DNA from: Saprospiraceae bacterium | Lineage (GTDB): Bacteria; Bacteroidota; Bacteroidia; Chitinophagales; Saprospiraceae | Direction of reading: 5' to 3' | NCBI GenBank assembly: GCA_016717655.1 | Contig: JADKFC010000001.1 | Coordinates: 434,001 to 498,000, forward strand | Length of the DNA: 64,000 nt | Part shown: positions 47,790-55,098 of the stretch, one piece after another | Numbering within the stretch: the first letter of the stretch is position 1 | Layout of the letters: each line of letters begins with the position of its first letter | Notes under the pieces: model-generated | Database searches by the model: none | What the model saw: only the letters and a program-made list of their open reading frames with translations | What the model was told of the DNA's origin: nothing | Position numbers and translations under genes: made by a program

Positions 47790-47858
47790 AATTGATCCCT
47801 ACATGGTGCTAGTATGTAGGGATCAATTTAGTGAGGGCACCGCGTGCTAATCACGCGG
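47790..47858. repeat. Two adjacent perfect hairpins
   Basis: The first hairpin has 15-bp arms aattgatccctacat / atgtagggatcaatt (47,790-47,804 and 47,814-47,828) with a 9-nt loop. The second has 7-bp arms ccgcgtg / cacgcgg (47,840-47,846 and 47,852-47,858) with the loop ctaat. No T-run follows either, so they do not look like simple terminators. They resemble REP-type palindromes or the ends of a small hairpin-transposing element. No transposase is nearby. Confidence 0.6.
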
Positions 47859-48176
47859 CATCGACATATCTACAATCGTGACTACCTAGAGATCGGAACA
47901 CCCGGCCTCTACAACTCTATTGAGGCGTTGGGACAAGGAATCTGTCATCTGTAAGTGCAACTGATCAGGGGCTCTGTTTATATCATTTGACTCCCCCTCT
48001 ATTATATGGCTATTTTCATACTTCTGATTTGGGTCACTCTTCTTCCATTTGTCATTCAATTTTCATATGAACATATGAAAATATGAAAATATCTACCTAT
48101 TCCCTTGTCCCATTTTCACAACTTCGTGTGTCATTACCATGAAAACATTTATTTTACCACTTTAAAACAAAAGACA

Positions 48177-48528
48177 ATGAAAGAATTTTTGATGCTGATC
48201 AGAGAAAATGCAGACTATGGACAGATGAGTGTAGATGATATGCAGGCAGACATTCAGAAACACATGGAATGGGTAGAAGAGCTCATCGCCAAAGGACATT
48301 TTAAAAGAGGCAATCCATTGGAAGGAGCAGGTGCTACCATCTCAGGCAATGAACGCCTGGTCAAGGACGGCCCATTTATTGAGAGTAAGGGAGTGTATTA
48401 GCGGCTATTACTGTTTATTGGCCTCTTCACTCGAGGAAGCGGTTGAAATAGCCAAGGGCTGTCCGGCATTGGAAATTGGTGCCAATCTAGAGGTTAGGGA
48501 AGTAATTCCAACCGGTGAAGAAGGCTGA
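48177..48528 (+). pseudogene. YciI/DGPF-family protein, frameshifted
   Basis: ATG 48,177 starts KEFLMLIRENADYGQM and leads to the family signature DGPF (LVKDGPFIESK). In a GGG run at 48,389-48,391 one base too many shifts the frame to a stop. The next frame reads ECISGYYCLLASSLEEAVEI and ends IPTGEEG at 48,528. Removing one G restores a normal protein of about 117 residues. YciI-like proteins are small alpha-beta barrel dimers with a conserved His/Asp pair, possibly enzymatic. The gene overlaps the sigma-factor gene by 14 bp. DGPF proteins are the known genomic partners of ECF42 sigma factors, so the pair is functionally linked. Confidence 0.8.
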
Positions 48529-49765
48529 TCCAATAGGGGAAAGTAACAAGCAGGTCGACCACCTTTTTCGGGAAGTTTCGGGAAAGGTGGTGGCTGTGCT
48601 TACGCAAAAGTTTGGTGTACACCACATTGAGTTGATTATGGATGCCGTCCAGGATGCCTTTGAAGCAGGACTAATTCGTTGGCGGTATGAGGGTCTCCCG
48701 AGGGTGCCAGAGGCCTGGTTGATGACCGTGGCGCATCGAAAATTACTCAATCAATTGCGCAAAGAGAGTCATAGACCTGACATGATGGCTGAGGTTGAAA
48801 CAAAGATGGATGAAGCCGCAATTGAAATAGATGGATCTTACATTAAAGATAGTCAGCTTCGATTGTTGCTGGCCTGTGTCAATTTGCCGTTGAGCAGAAG
48901 AGACCGAATTATTACCACCTTGCACATACTATGCGGCTTTTCCCCCGCTGAATTGGCCAGGGCCATGGGCTTACATTTTGAGGCTGTGAGAAAGAGTTTG
49001 TATCGCAATAAATTAAAACTTGCACAAGACACAACCTGGATCCAAAAGGAAGCCGATGTTAACTTTGCAGTCAACCAAATACCTACCCTCTTAGAAATTC
49101 TCTATGCCCTTTTTAATGAAGGATATAAGTCGCAACAAGGAGATAAGAGTGTGGACATTTCATTGTGTTATGAGGCATTGAGGCTGTTGAAGTTGGTAAA
49201 TGAGCTGGTTAGTGATACTGAAATTCAGGCACTTTTGGCCTTGTTTTATTTTCATCTGAGCAGATTTCCAGCCAGAATGGATGCTGAGGGCGACTGGCTC
49301 ACCCTGGAAGAGCAAGATCGAAACCTGTGGGATGAGCATCTGAAGGGAGCGGGCTTCCATCACCTGGCATTGGCAAAGCCAACTGATACACCTACTACCT
49401 GGTACCTGGAAGCGGTCATAGCTTCCCTTCATGCGGCTGCCCCTTCGTTTGATCTAACGCCTTGGAAAATGATTGAACAACTGTACACAAAATGGCATGA
49501 AGCAGAGGCTGAAAATCCAATGGTAAGATTGCAAGCTTTAACTGCAGCAATCTTTCACAGAGCTGATCTCCAATTAGTCAATGAATTAGAAGCTTTGCGT
49601 TCCACTATCGAAGACAGTCAGAAATATATGATCGATGCCACCATTGCCGGCTTGTATGAAAAACTGGGTTATACAGAAAAAAGAAATCAGTTTCTAAGTC
49701 AAGCCATTGATCAATGTTATCAAAATGCAGATATGCGCTGGTTAAAGAAAAAAATGAAACAATAA
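48515..49765 (+). CDS. ECF42-type RNA polymerase sigma factor with C-terminal extension
   Basis: A 416-residue sigma factor starting at GTG 48,515, overlapping the YciI gene. Region 2 (IELIMDAVQDAFEAGLIRWR, WLMTVAHRKLLNQLRKES) and region 4 (LHILCGFSPAELARAMGLHF, RKSLYRNKLKLAQ) are present. They are followed by about 210 residues of helical DUF6596-like extension with TPR-like helices (LYALFNEGYKS, LCYEALRLLKLVNELV, ATIAGLYEKLGYTEKRNQF). This architecture and the DGPF neighbour define the ECF42 group. Those factors have no classical anti-sigma factor, and the extension is thought to take part in regulation. It would direct polymerase to a small regulon, often including the DGPF gene. Confidence 0.9.
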   Translation: MKKADPIGESNKQVDHLFREVSGKVVAVLTQKFGVHHIELIMDAVQDAFEAGLIRWRYEGLPRVPEAWLMTVAHRKLLNQLRKESHRPDMMAEVETKMDEAAIEIDGSYIKDSQLRLLLACVNLPLSRRDRIITTLHILCGFSPAELARAMGLHFEAVRKSLYRNKLKLAQDTTWIQKEADVNFAVNQIPTLLEILYALFNEGYKSQQGDKSVDISLCYEALRLLKLVNELVSDTEIQALLALFYFHLSRFPARMDAEGDWLTLEEQDRNLWDEHLKGAGFHHLALAKPTDTPTTWYLEAVIASLHAAAPSFDLTPWKMIEQLYTKWHEAEAENPMVRLQALTAAIFHRADLQLVNELEALRSTIEDSQKYMIDATIAGLYEKLGYTEKRNQFLSQAIDQCYQNADMRWLKKKMKQ

Positions 49766-49828
49766 AAATTTTCTATGTAAAATGTGACATTTGATTGATA
49801 TCAACGAATAATAGGTAAAAACTAAGAT

Positions 49829-50335
49829 TTGACTTTCAATAAAGAATCCAGGACCCACAAAACAGACGCCTATCTGGCCTTGCTGGAAAGACACAAAGGC
49901 ATCCTGTATAAGGTAGCCAGATCTTATGCCACCGGCATGGAGATAGATGATTTGGTGCAGGACATCTGTATGCAACTATGGGGAAGTTTTGAAAGGTACG
50001 ACGATCGGTTTGCAGAAAGCACATGGGTTTATCGAATTGCCCTCAATACCTGTATTTCTGCCTATCGCAAAGAGAAACGAAGAGAAACCAGTTCCACCGA
50101 TGCAATGCATATCCTTCATCCTGCAGTTGATAGAGACCAGGAACGATTGGATGAACTGTATAAAATGATTCAAACCCTGAAGGAAATCGACAGAGCCCTT
50201 CTTTTGCTTTATTTAGAAGGTAAGGACCATAAAGAAATCGCCCTCATCATGGGATATACCGAAACCAATGTTTCAACGCGGCTATCAAGAATTCGAAATG
50301 AATTAAAATCAATGACAAACACATTAAATAAATGA
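49829..50335 (+). CDS. ECF-type RNA polymerase sigma factor
   Basis: A 168-residue ECF sigma factor. Region 2 spans MEIDDLVQDICMQLWGSFER through WVYRIALNTCISAYRKE, and region 4 is LEGKDHKEIALIMGYTETNV followed by STRLSRIRNELK. The only usable start in this frame is TTG 49,829; a stop lies 2 codons upstream, and the first ATG falls inside region 2. Its 3' end overlaps the next membrane-protein gene by ATGA, so the two are coupled. In Bacteroidota an ECF gene is often followed by the gene for a membrane-bound regulator, which is the natural reading here. Confidence 0.88.
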   Translation: MTFNKESRTHKTDAYLALLERHKGILYKVARSYATGMEIDDLVQDICMQLWGSFERYDDRFAESTWVYRIALNTCISAYRKEKRRETSSTDAMHILHPAVDRDQERLDELYKMIQTLKEIDRALLLLYLEGKDHKEIALIMGYTETNVSTRLSRIRNELKSMTNTLNK

Positions 50336-50970
50336 ATAATATGAATATAACAGAACTCACAGAACTTTGGCAGAACCAGCAGGTTCATTTACAGCAAAGC
50401 ATGGAGATGAACAAAGTCCTAGCAAAAGAAGTACAGACAATGAAATTGCAGCAATTGTTTTCTTCCATGCGGCCCATCAAAATATTTACCCTGGTCGTTG
50501 GCCTGCTATGGGTGGTATTTGTAGACAGCATTCTGGTGGCTACCTACGGCATTGCCAGTCCTTACTTTTTTTGGTCAGCCTTGCTGCAAAGCACCATTAC
50601 CAAAGTGGCGATAGGTGTTTACCTATACCAACTTATCTTGCTCTATCAAACAGATGTCAGCCACGCCGTGTCAGCAGTACAACAGCGCATAGCCCATCTC
50701 ACCTTATCTACCCTTTGGGTGACTCGTATCTTATTTCTCCAGCTCCCCCTATGGACTACCTTTTGGTGGACCGAATCATTTATCAATGGAATTTCTCCCC
50801 TTGCCAAATCATTGCTGTTTTCCACCGTTATTTTATTTGCCGCTGTTGCTTTAGGATTGTTCATCAACATCCGCATAAAGAACCGTGAAAAACCCTGGTT
50901 TCGATGGATCTTTCGCGGTCGGGAATGGGATCCATTGGTGAGGGCAAAGGAGTTGTTGGGGGAGTTGTAG
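50332..50970 (+). CDS. Four-helix membrane protein coupled to the ECF sigma factor
   Basis: A 212-residue protein. The N-terminal about 40 residues are cytoplasmic and helical (ITELTELWQNQQVHLQQSME). Four hydrophobic segments follow: IFTLVVGLLWVVFVDSILVA, TITKVAIGVYLYQLILLY, WVTRILFLQLPLWTTFWW and LLFSTVILFAAVALGLFI. It ends with a basic tail. It overlaps the sigma gene by 4 bp. An N-terminal cytoplasmic helix followed by membrane helices could serve as a non-classical anti-sigma factor (inference), but no zinc-finger or FecR-like motif is present. The family is not recognised by me. Confidence 0.75.
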   Translation: MNNMNITELTELWQNQQVHLQQSMEMNKVLAKEVQTMKLQQLFSSMRPIKIFTLVVGLLWVVFVDSILVATYGIASPYFFWSALLQSTITKVAIGVYLYQLILLYQTDVSHAVSAVQQRIAHLTLSTLWVTRILFLQLPLWTTFWWTESFINGISPLAKSLLFSTVILFAAVALGLFINIRIKNREKPWFRWIFRGREWDPLVRAKELLGEL

Positions 50971-50993
50971 GAGGTGCTGCCACACTAATAGAT

Positions 50994-51025
50994 ATTGACA
51001 ACTCAGCTTTAATGTAATATTTTTG
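50994..51025 (+). promoter_or_regulatory. Putative Bacteroidota-type promoter
   Basis: TTG at 50,995-50,997 and TATTTTTG at 51,018-51,025 (TAnnTTTG), separated by 20 bp, which agrees with the Bacteroidota vegetative promoter. It lies between the membrane-protein stop and the GxxExxY unit, 151 bp upstream of its ATG and outside the inverted repeats. Confidence 0.35.
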
Positions 51026-51175
51026 TATACAGTCAATCAGATATAAACAAAATGCAGTCTTGATAGAAGTGGAGTTTTAAGATTGTAAAGGGATTTGCCG
51101 TCACTTGTCTGAACCACGGATTATTACGGATTTTGGGATTTCACGGATTAATAATTAATATTTATATATACGCTT

Positions 51176-51553
51176 ATGGAAAAATTAAAGTACAAAGACA
51201 TTACAGAAAAAATCATTGGGGCGTCATTTGAAGTCCACGGATTTTTGGGAAATGGGTTTCAGGAAGTTATTTATCAAAGAGCCCTCGCCTATGAGTTGTG
51301 GGCCAAAGGTCTGAATTACCAGCGGGAAATCGAAATGGATATTTTTTACAAAGACCTACAGGAGCCCATTGGAACAAGGAGGGCTGATTTCATTGTGGAA
51401 GATAAAATCGTCGTAGAAATCAAAGCAGTAATTGAATTGCAAGACGTGCATATGGCACAGATCCTAAACTACCTCAAAGCCTACCGGATGGAAGTCGGAC
51501 TGTTGATCAATTTTGGGAGTAAGTCCATGACGTTTAAAAGAGTGGTGTTATAA
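51176..51553 (+). CDS. GxxExxY family protein (PD-(D/E)XK nuclease-like)
   Basis: A 125-residue protein of the GxxExxY family. The name motif appears as GNGFQEVIYQRAL near residues 25-37. The PD-(D/E)XK-like core is RADFIVEDKIVVEIKA (Asp, then Glu-x-Lys), which would bind a metal and cut DNA or RNA if active. The family is widespread in environmental bacteria, often in many copies per genome, and has no proven function. The gene is complete, stands alone and is centred in an inverted-repeat-bounded unit of related ATCCGTG words. That supports a selfish or homing-like role (inference). Confidence 0.88.
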   Translation: MEKLKYKDITEKIIGASFEVHGFLGNGFQEVIYQRALAYELWAKGLNYQREIEMDIFYKDLQEPIGTRRADFIVEDKIVVEIKAVIELQDVHMAQILNYLKAYRMEVGLLINFGSKSMTFKRVVL

Positions 51554-51678
51554 GATATGATGTTTCTCACTTGTGGAATAATGATGAAAACATTTGCTAT
51601 AACTAGATACAATGGTAAAAATTAAGAGATCGTAAATTTATTTTTATTTACTAACACATGAAATAGCGAAAGTAAATA

Positions 51679-51801
51679 ATCCATGCAATCCCAAATCCGT
51701 GTAATCCGCGCAATCCCAAATCCGTGTAATAAGTGCAATCCCAAATCCGTGTGCAATCCCAAATCCGTGTAATCCGCGCAATCCCTCTAATCCGTGGTTC
51801 A
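51679..51801 (-). repeat. ATCCGTG/ATCCGCG array downstream of the GxxExxY gene
   Basis: About 120 bp of units such as gcaatcccaaatccgtgtaa and tccgcgcaatccc, with a period of about 22 bp and several near-exact copies, ending at the 14-bp inverted repeat. The upstream flank of the gene carries the same words in inverse orientation. Between 51,554 and 51,678 I see only AT-rich unique sequence, and from 51,802 to 51,985 nothing recognisable. Confidence 0.8.
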
Positions 51802-51985
51802 AAAGTGGTGGGAGGCAATGGTTCATGCCAATAACTTATCTTTTATGTAGCGAGACAACCTTTACCATCTCATTTTAGAAGTAAATTTTATTTAAGTGAC
51901 GACTAGTAACAGCGCCCACTAATTATTTGAAATAAAAGTTTAGTATTTGAAGCATTTTTCTTTTATTTGACCAAATTTCCACAGC

Positions 51986-52336
51986 ATGCAAAACACCAGA
52001 ATATTTAAAATGTCTTTTGCCAGTGTGTATCCGCACTACATTGCAAAGGCTGAAAAAAAGGGGCGAACGAAGGAAGAATTGGACACCATTATTTTTTGGT
52101 TGACTGGGTATACAGAAAAGGAGCTAAAACGGATTTTGGAGGAAAAGACAGATTTTGAGACATTTTTTGCTGAAGCACCTCAAATGAACGTTAATGTATC
52201 TAAAATCACAGGGGTCATTTGCGGGTATAGAGTAGAAGAGATCGAAGACCCTTTGATGCAAAAGATCCGATATTTGGATAAGTTGGTGGATGAGCTGGCT
52301 AAGGGAAAGGCGATGGAAAAGATTCTGAGGCAATAG
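51986..52336 (+). CDS. DUF2200 family protein
   Basis: A 116-residue cytoplasmic protein. The conserved pattern is RIFKMSFASVYPHYIAKAEK, then GRTKEELDTIIFWLTGYTE, ITGVICGYRVEEIEDPLMQK and IRYLDKLVDELAKGKAMEK, which is the DUF2200 family at its usual length of about 115. Its role is unknown. It is mostly helical and soluble. A DUF1801 gene lies 69 bp downstream on the same strand. The two families are often found near each other in accessory gene sets of soil and sludge bacteria (weak recollection). Confidence 0.85.
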   Translation: MQNTRIFKMSFASVYPHYIAKAEKKGRTKEELDTIIFWLTGYTEKELKRILEEKTDFETFFAEAPQMNVNVSKITGVICGYRVEEIEDPLMQKIRYLDKLVDELAKGKAMEKILRQ

Positions 52337-52405
52337 CAGCAGAATGTCTTAAAGACATAAATTATTCCCAACCCAATTTTTAAGCAGAATTAAAATTAAC
52401 CCACG

Positions 52406-52822
52406 ATGGCAGAAATCAAAACCAAGGTAACAGACGCCAGTGTAAATGAATTCATTGAGACGTTTGCCAATACCGATCAAAAGAAAAAAGACAGTTATGA
52501 TCTGATCCGAATCATGCAGGAATATACTGGTTTTGAGCCCAGGATGTGGGGCCCTTCCATCATCGGTTTTGGGGTTTATCATTACAAATCCGACAGGAGC
52601 AAGCAGGAGGGCGATTGGCCGCTGGTAGGCTTTTCTCCACGGAAGGCGGCGATTTCACTCTACATCTACATGGGTGATAATCATGATTTGTTGTCACGAC
52701 TAGGCAAGTTTACCATGGGCAAGAGTTGTATCTATGTTAAAAAGTTGTCCGACATCGATGTGGAGGTAATGAAGGAGATGATGGGGCTGACCATAAAAAT
52801 ATTGAAGAAAAAGTTTGGGTAG
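52406..52822 (+). CDS. DUF1801 (YdhG-like) domain protein
   Basis: A 138-residue soluble protein. The family pattern is VNEFIETFANTDQKKKDSYD, WGPSIIGFGVYHYKSDRSKQ, EGDWPLVGFSPRKAAISLYI and LGKFTMGKSCIYVKKLSDID. This matches the DUF1801 fold found in YdhG and frataxin-like-surface proteins. It may bind small ligands or metals, but no function is established. The stop is followed directly by a GCAGAGCG-type repeat patch. Confidence 0.85.
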   Translation: MAEIKTKVTDASVNEFIETFANTDQKKKDSYDLIRIMQEYTGFEPRMWGPSIIGFGVYHYKSDRSKQEGDWPLVGFSPRKAAISLYIYMGDNHDLLSRLGKFTMGKSCIYVKKLSDIDVEVMKEMMGLTIKILKKKFG

Positions 52823-52862
52823 AGCGTTTAGCGCAGAGCGTTTAGCGTGTAGCGTAGAGCGG
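52821..52862 (+). repeat. agagcgtttagcgc repeat patch
   Basis: About 42 bp of agagcgtttagcgc and tgtagcgtagagcg units abut the stop codon of the DUF1801 gene. It belongs to the same word family as the larger array at 54,446-54,570. Confidence 0.75.
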
Positions 52863-52947
52863 AAAGTTAGTCTGTCTTGATGCAAAACGAGGTTAAGCGA
52901 AAATGGTATGTTCTCATACATCAATATAGCCGAAGCATAAAATTTGA

Positions 52948-52955
52948 TATATTTG
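52948..52955 (+). promoter_or_regulatory. Possible -7 box (TATATTTG)
   Basis: TATATTTG fits TAnnTTTG and lies 50 bp before the SRPBCC start codon. No convincing -33 TTG stands 19-21 bp upstream. Confidence 0.25.
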
Positions 52956-53004
52956 ATTTCCAAAAGATAAATTCTGGGACTTTTTTTGCGCTAAAATTGA
53001 CATT

Positions 53005-53439
53005 ATGAAATACACCTTGTCCAACACCATCAACCGACCCATGGCGGAGGTAATGCAGAAATTTAAAGATCCTGAGGGTGTAAAGCACTGGATGGAGGGG
53101 CTTACGCGTATCGAGCATCTATCGGGTACGCCTGGAGAAGTGGGTGCAAAGAGTGATTTTTATTTTTTACACAAAAACAAAGAGATGAAGATCACGGAAA
53201 CCATCCTGGAGCAGGATTTGCCTCGCCAAATAAAATTTGGTTATCAAAGTGGTATGGGCTACAATGAGGTAGAACTCAGGTTTGAAGAATTGGACGCACA
53301 TACTGTGAAACAGACGTCCAATAGTTATTTTGAAATGAGAGGCCTGATGAAGGTATTTGGCTTTTTGATGCAAGGTTTGTTTAAGAAACAGTCTATGAAA
53401 TACATGGATGCGTTTAAAGCGTATGTAGAAAAAGGATAA
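53005..53439 (+). CDS. SRPBCC (START-like) domain protein
   Basis: A 144-residue protein with the SRPBCC helix-grip pattern: an N-terminal strand plus helix (YTLSNTINRPMAEVMQKFKD), WMEGLTRIEHLSGTPGEVG, alternating strands (ITETILEQDLPRQIKFGY) and a long C-terminal helix (GLFKKQSMKYMDAFKAYVEK). The fold has a hydrophobic cavity that binds lipids or other ligands; the ligand is not predictable. No signal peptide, so it is cytoplasmic. It lies 22 bp before a lipoprotein gene on the same strand. Confidence 0.85.
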   Translation: MKYTLSNTINRPMAEVMQKFKDPEGVKHWMEGLTRIEHLSGTPGEVGAKSDFYFLHKNKEMKITETILEQDLPRQIKFGYQSGMGYNEVELRFEELDAHTVKQTSNSYFEMRGLMKVFGFLMQGLFKKQSMKYMDAFKAYVEKG

Positions 53440-53461
53440 TTTTTTTACTTTATTTTTTGCC

Positions 53462-54445
53462 ATGAAAAAAACACATCATTTATTCGGTTTACTATTGGTG
53501 GTAACATTTGTTGCCTATGGCTGTAGCGGTGGTGCAAAGACAGAAAAACTTGTGGTTATATCCAATAAAGACTCTATTGCTTATGAATGGGTGAAATACA
53601 TGGACAGCGCCCAATGGAAAAAGACATACAACTATCAAATGATGGCCATCAGAGATACCTTGTGGCTGCTCCACCCCGATGGCTTTTGGTATTCTACCGA
53701 TGGTAGGAGCTGGCAGAAATCATCTCTAACAGATGTGGTAGATAACCAGGCTTTTCTGGACTATATTGAGTTTAAGGGAGCAGTGTATGGGCTGGGCAGG
53801 TTCAGCGGCAATATTGAGCGTTATAATTTCTCTACTGCCATCCACAGCACCACAGATTTTAGTAAATGGAGTATAACAGCCAAACAAAGCCAGCTATTAG
53901 AAAGATTTTTTTACCACCCCTTTGTGTTTAAGGATAAAATTTGGATCATTGGGGGTGAGGATAAAAATGGTTCTTACTCGGATATTTGGAGTTCAGATGA
54001 TGCCATCCAATGGGTAAAGGAGGGCGAAAACCTGCCTTTTGGCAAGAGGAGCGGTAGCCAGGTCGTTTCATTTAAGAATAAATTGTACTTACTCGACAGT
54101 GATGTGTGGGTCTCGGATGATGCCCTGCATTGGCAGCTGCTCATTCCTGAGATCCTGCCCGGTCAGCAATTATTTGGTTACAAGTCTTTGGTCTACGATG
54201 ATAAAATCTGGCTGCTGGGTTGCAATAGAAACGGCTTGTTTTCCAACCAGGTACTTTACAGTGAAGATGGCAAAACGTGGAAGACCCAGGATGCTCCCTG
54301 GTTGCCCAGAGGTGGGGTGGCAGCAGCATTCTTCAAAGGAAAGTTGTTTATGACGGGAGGAAAATATGGAGGTACACCGGATCATACAGAGTTTAGGTAT
54401 GACAATGATTTGTGGGTGATGGAGAGGACAATAGAGAAAAAATAG
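53462..54445 (+). CDS. Lipoprotein with kelch-like propeller
   Basis: A 327-residue lipoprotein (lipobox VAYGC, Cys21) with a propeller of about five to six blades: DTLWLLHPDGFWYSTDGRSW, FKGAVYGLGRFSG, DKIWIIGGEDKNGSYSDIWS, NKLYLLDSDVWVSDDALHWQ, DKIWLLGCNRNGLFSNQVLY and KGKLFMTGGKYGGTPDHTEF. The repeated 'xxDGxxW' and 'xxLYxxGG' words match kelch or galactose-oxidase-type propellers. It is probably attached to the periplasmic or outer membrane face and binds a ligand; no catalytic residues are seen. Its stop is followed immediately by a GCAGAGCG array. Confidence 0.8.
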   Translation: MKKTHHLFGLLLVVTFVAYGCSGGAKTEKLVVISNKDSIAYEWVKYMDSAQWKKTYNYQMMAIRDTLWLLHPDGFWYSTDGRSWQKSSLTDVVDNQAFLDYIEFKGAVYGLGRFSGNIERYNFSTAIHSTTDFSKWSITAKQSQLLERFFYHPFVFKDKIWIIGGEDKNGSYSDIWSSDDAIQWVKEGENLPFGKRSGSQVVSFKNKLYLLDSDVWVSDDALHWQLLIPEILPGQQLFGYKSLVYDDKIWLLGCNRNGLFSNQVLYSEDGKTWKTQDAPWLPRGGVAAAFFKGKLFMTGGKYGGTPDHTEFRYDNDLWVMERTIEKK

Positions 54446-54570
54446 GGCAGAGCGCAAAGCGCGGAGCGAATAGCGGAGAGGGCGGAGCGCAGAGCGTGGT
54501 TTGTCTCTTTACGAGGAAAGGGGAAGCGCAGAGTATTGAGCGCAGAGCGCAAGGCGCGGAGCGCAGAGCG
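54446..54570 (+). repeat. GCAGAGCG-type array with hairpin segments
   Basis: Units such as gcagagcgcaaagcgcggag, gcgcagagcg and gcggagagggcggagcgc, interrupted by a stretch gtggtttgtctctttacgag. The end carries the inverted words gtttgc and gcaaac. The array lies between the lipoprotein stop and a 5'-truncated copy of gene A. Chance open frames on both strands are rejected. Confidence 0.8.
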
Positions 54571-54684
54571 TTGTTTGCTCCGTTGCAAGGCAAACTTAAG
54601 AGCTTAAAGGTAAAAGCGACGAGAACTGGGGATAAAACATAAAGAAAAAAAATATAGAGAAAAACGCAAAAGGTAAAGCAAATT

Positions 54685-55062
54685 ATGGGTTATGCACATG
54701 CAAAAGGGGTGTTGGATTTTCTTAAGCCTTACCTGGCAGTAGGAAATACATTTGGAAATTTTTATGTAATTGCACCTGAAAACGCAAAGGGGCATGAAAC
54801 TAGTATTGATCCAATATATAGGTTAGATGTTTCGAATTTTGAATCTGTGTTTCAATATGGTTCTAATTTTACAACCGATAATTCTGGAAACCCAATTGAA
54901 GGTTATTGCCGAAGAGATGGTGTAGCGCCCCAGGTTGGAATAAATGGACTTAATCAGCGTTTCAGTGTGTTTATACCTTCGAATAGCAAGTATAAATGGA
55001 TGAGAGATTTTGTTAATGCACATTTGATTAATAACTATACCTGGATATTTACATCCAGATAA
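54685..55062 (+). pseudogene. Cassette gene A, copy 1 (5'-truncated)
   Basis: A 125-codon frame that aligns by eye with the last two thirds of the complete copy at 55,934. KVKQIMGYAHAKG matches KVVHSMGFAYSLG, FGNFYVIAPENAKG matches FGRYYIIAPENACS, VFQYG matches VWQYG, DGVAPQVGINGLN matches DGVAPQCGVMGLN, and NAHLINNYTWIF matches DAHSIISYNWIL. The signal peptide and about 55 residues at the front are missing. Homology begins close to the end of the GCAGAGCG array, so an insertion or recombination event there probably removed the start. The family is not recognised. It is followed by gene B copy 1 after 36 bp. Confidence 0.6.
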
Positions 55063-55098
55063 CGAAACAGGTAAGATAAAAAGAAGAAATTTTTAACT

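Larger units (their letters stand above)
51110..51801 (+). mobile_element. Inverted-repeat-bounded unit carrying a GxxExxY gene
   Basis: The left end tgaaccacggatta (51,110-51,123) is the exact reverse complement of the right end taatccgtggttca (51,788-51,801). Inside the left end, related words follow (ttacggatt, cacggatta, to 51,150). Inside the right end, an array of aatccgtg and aatccgcg words fills 51,679-51,800. A single gene lies between. The 692-bp unit has the look of a small non-autonomous or homing-like cassette. No transposase is visible, and no target-site duplication could be established by eye. Confidence 0.5.

Noticed and set aside
48061..48100. Regulatory repeat at catatgaacatatgaaaat
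   Set aside because: A short AT-rich duplication without a symmetric or promoter-like arrangement.
51679..51801. CRISPR array
   Set aside because: Units are adjacent and degenerate without unique spacers of constant length, and no cas gene is present.
54382..54593. Minus-strand frames with RSALRALRSAL-type peptides
   Set aside because: They are translations of the GCAGAGCG array.
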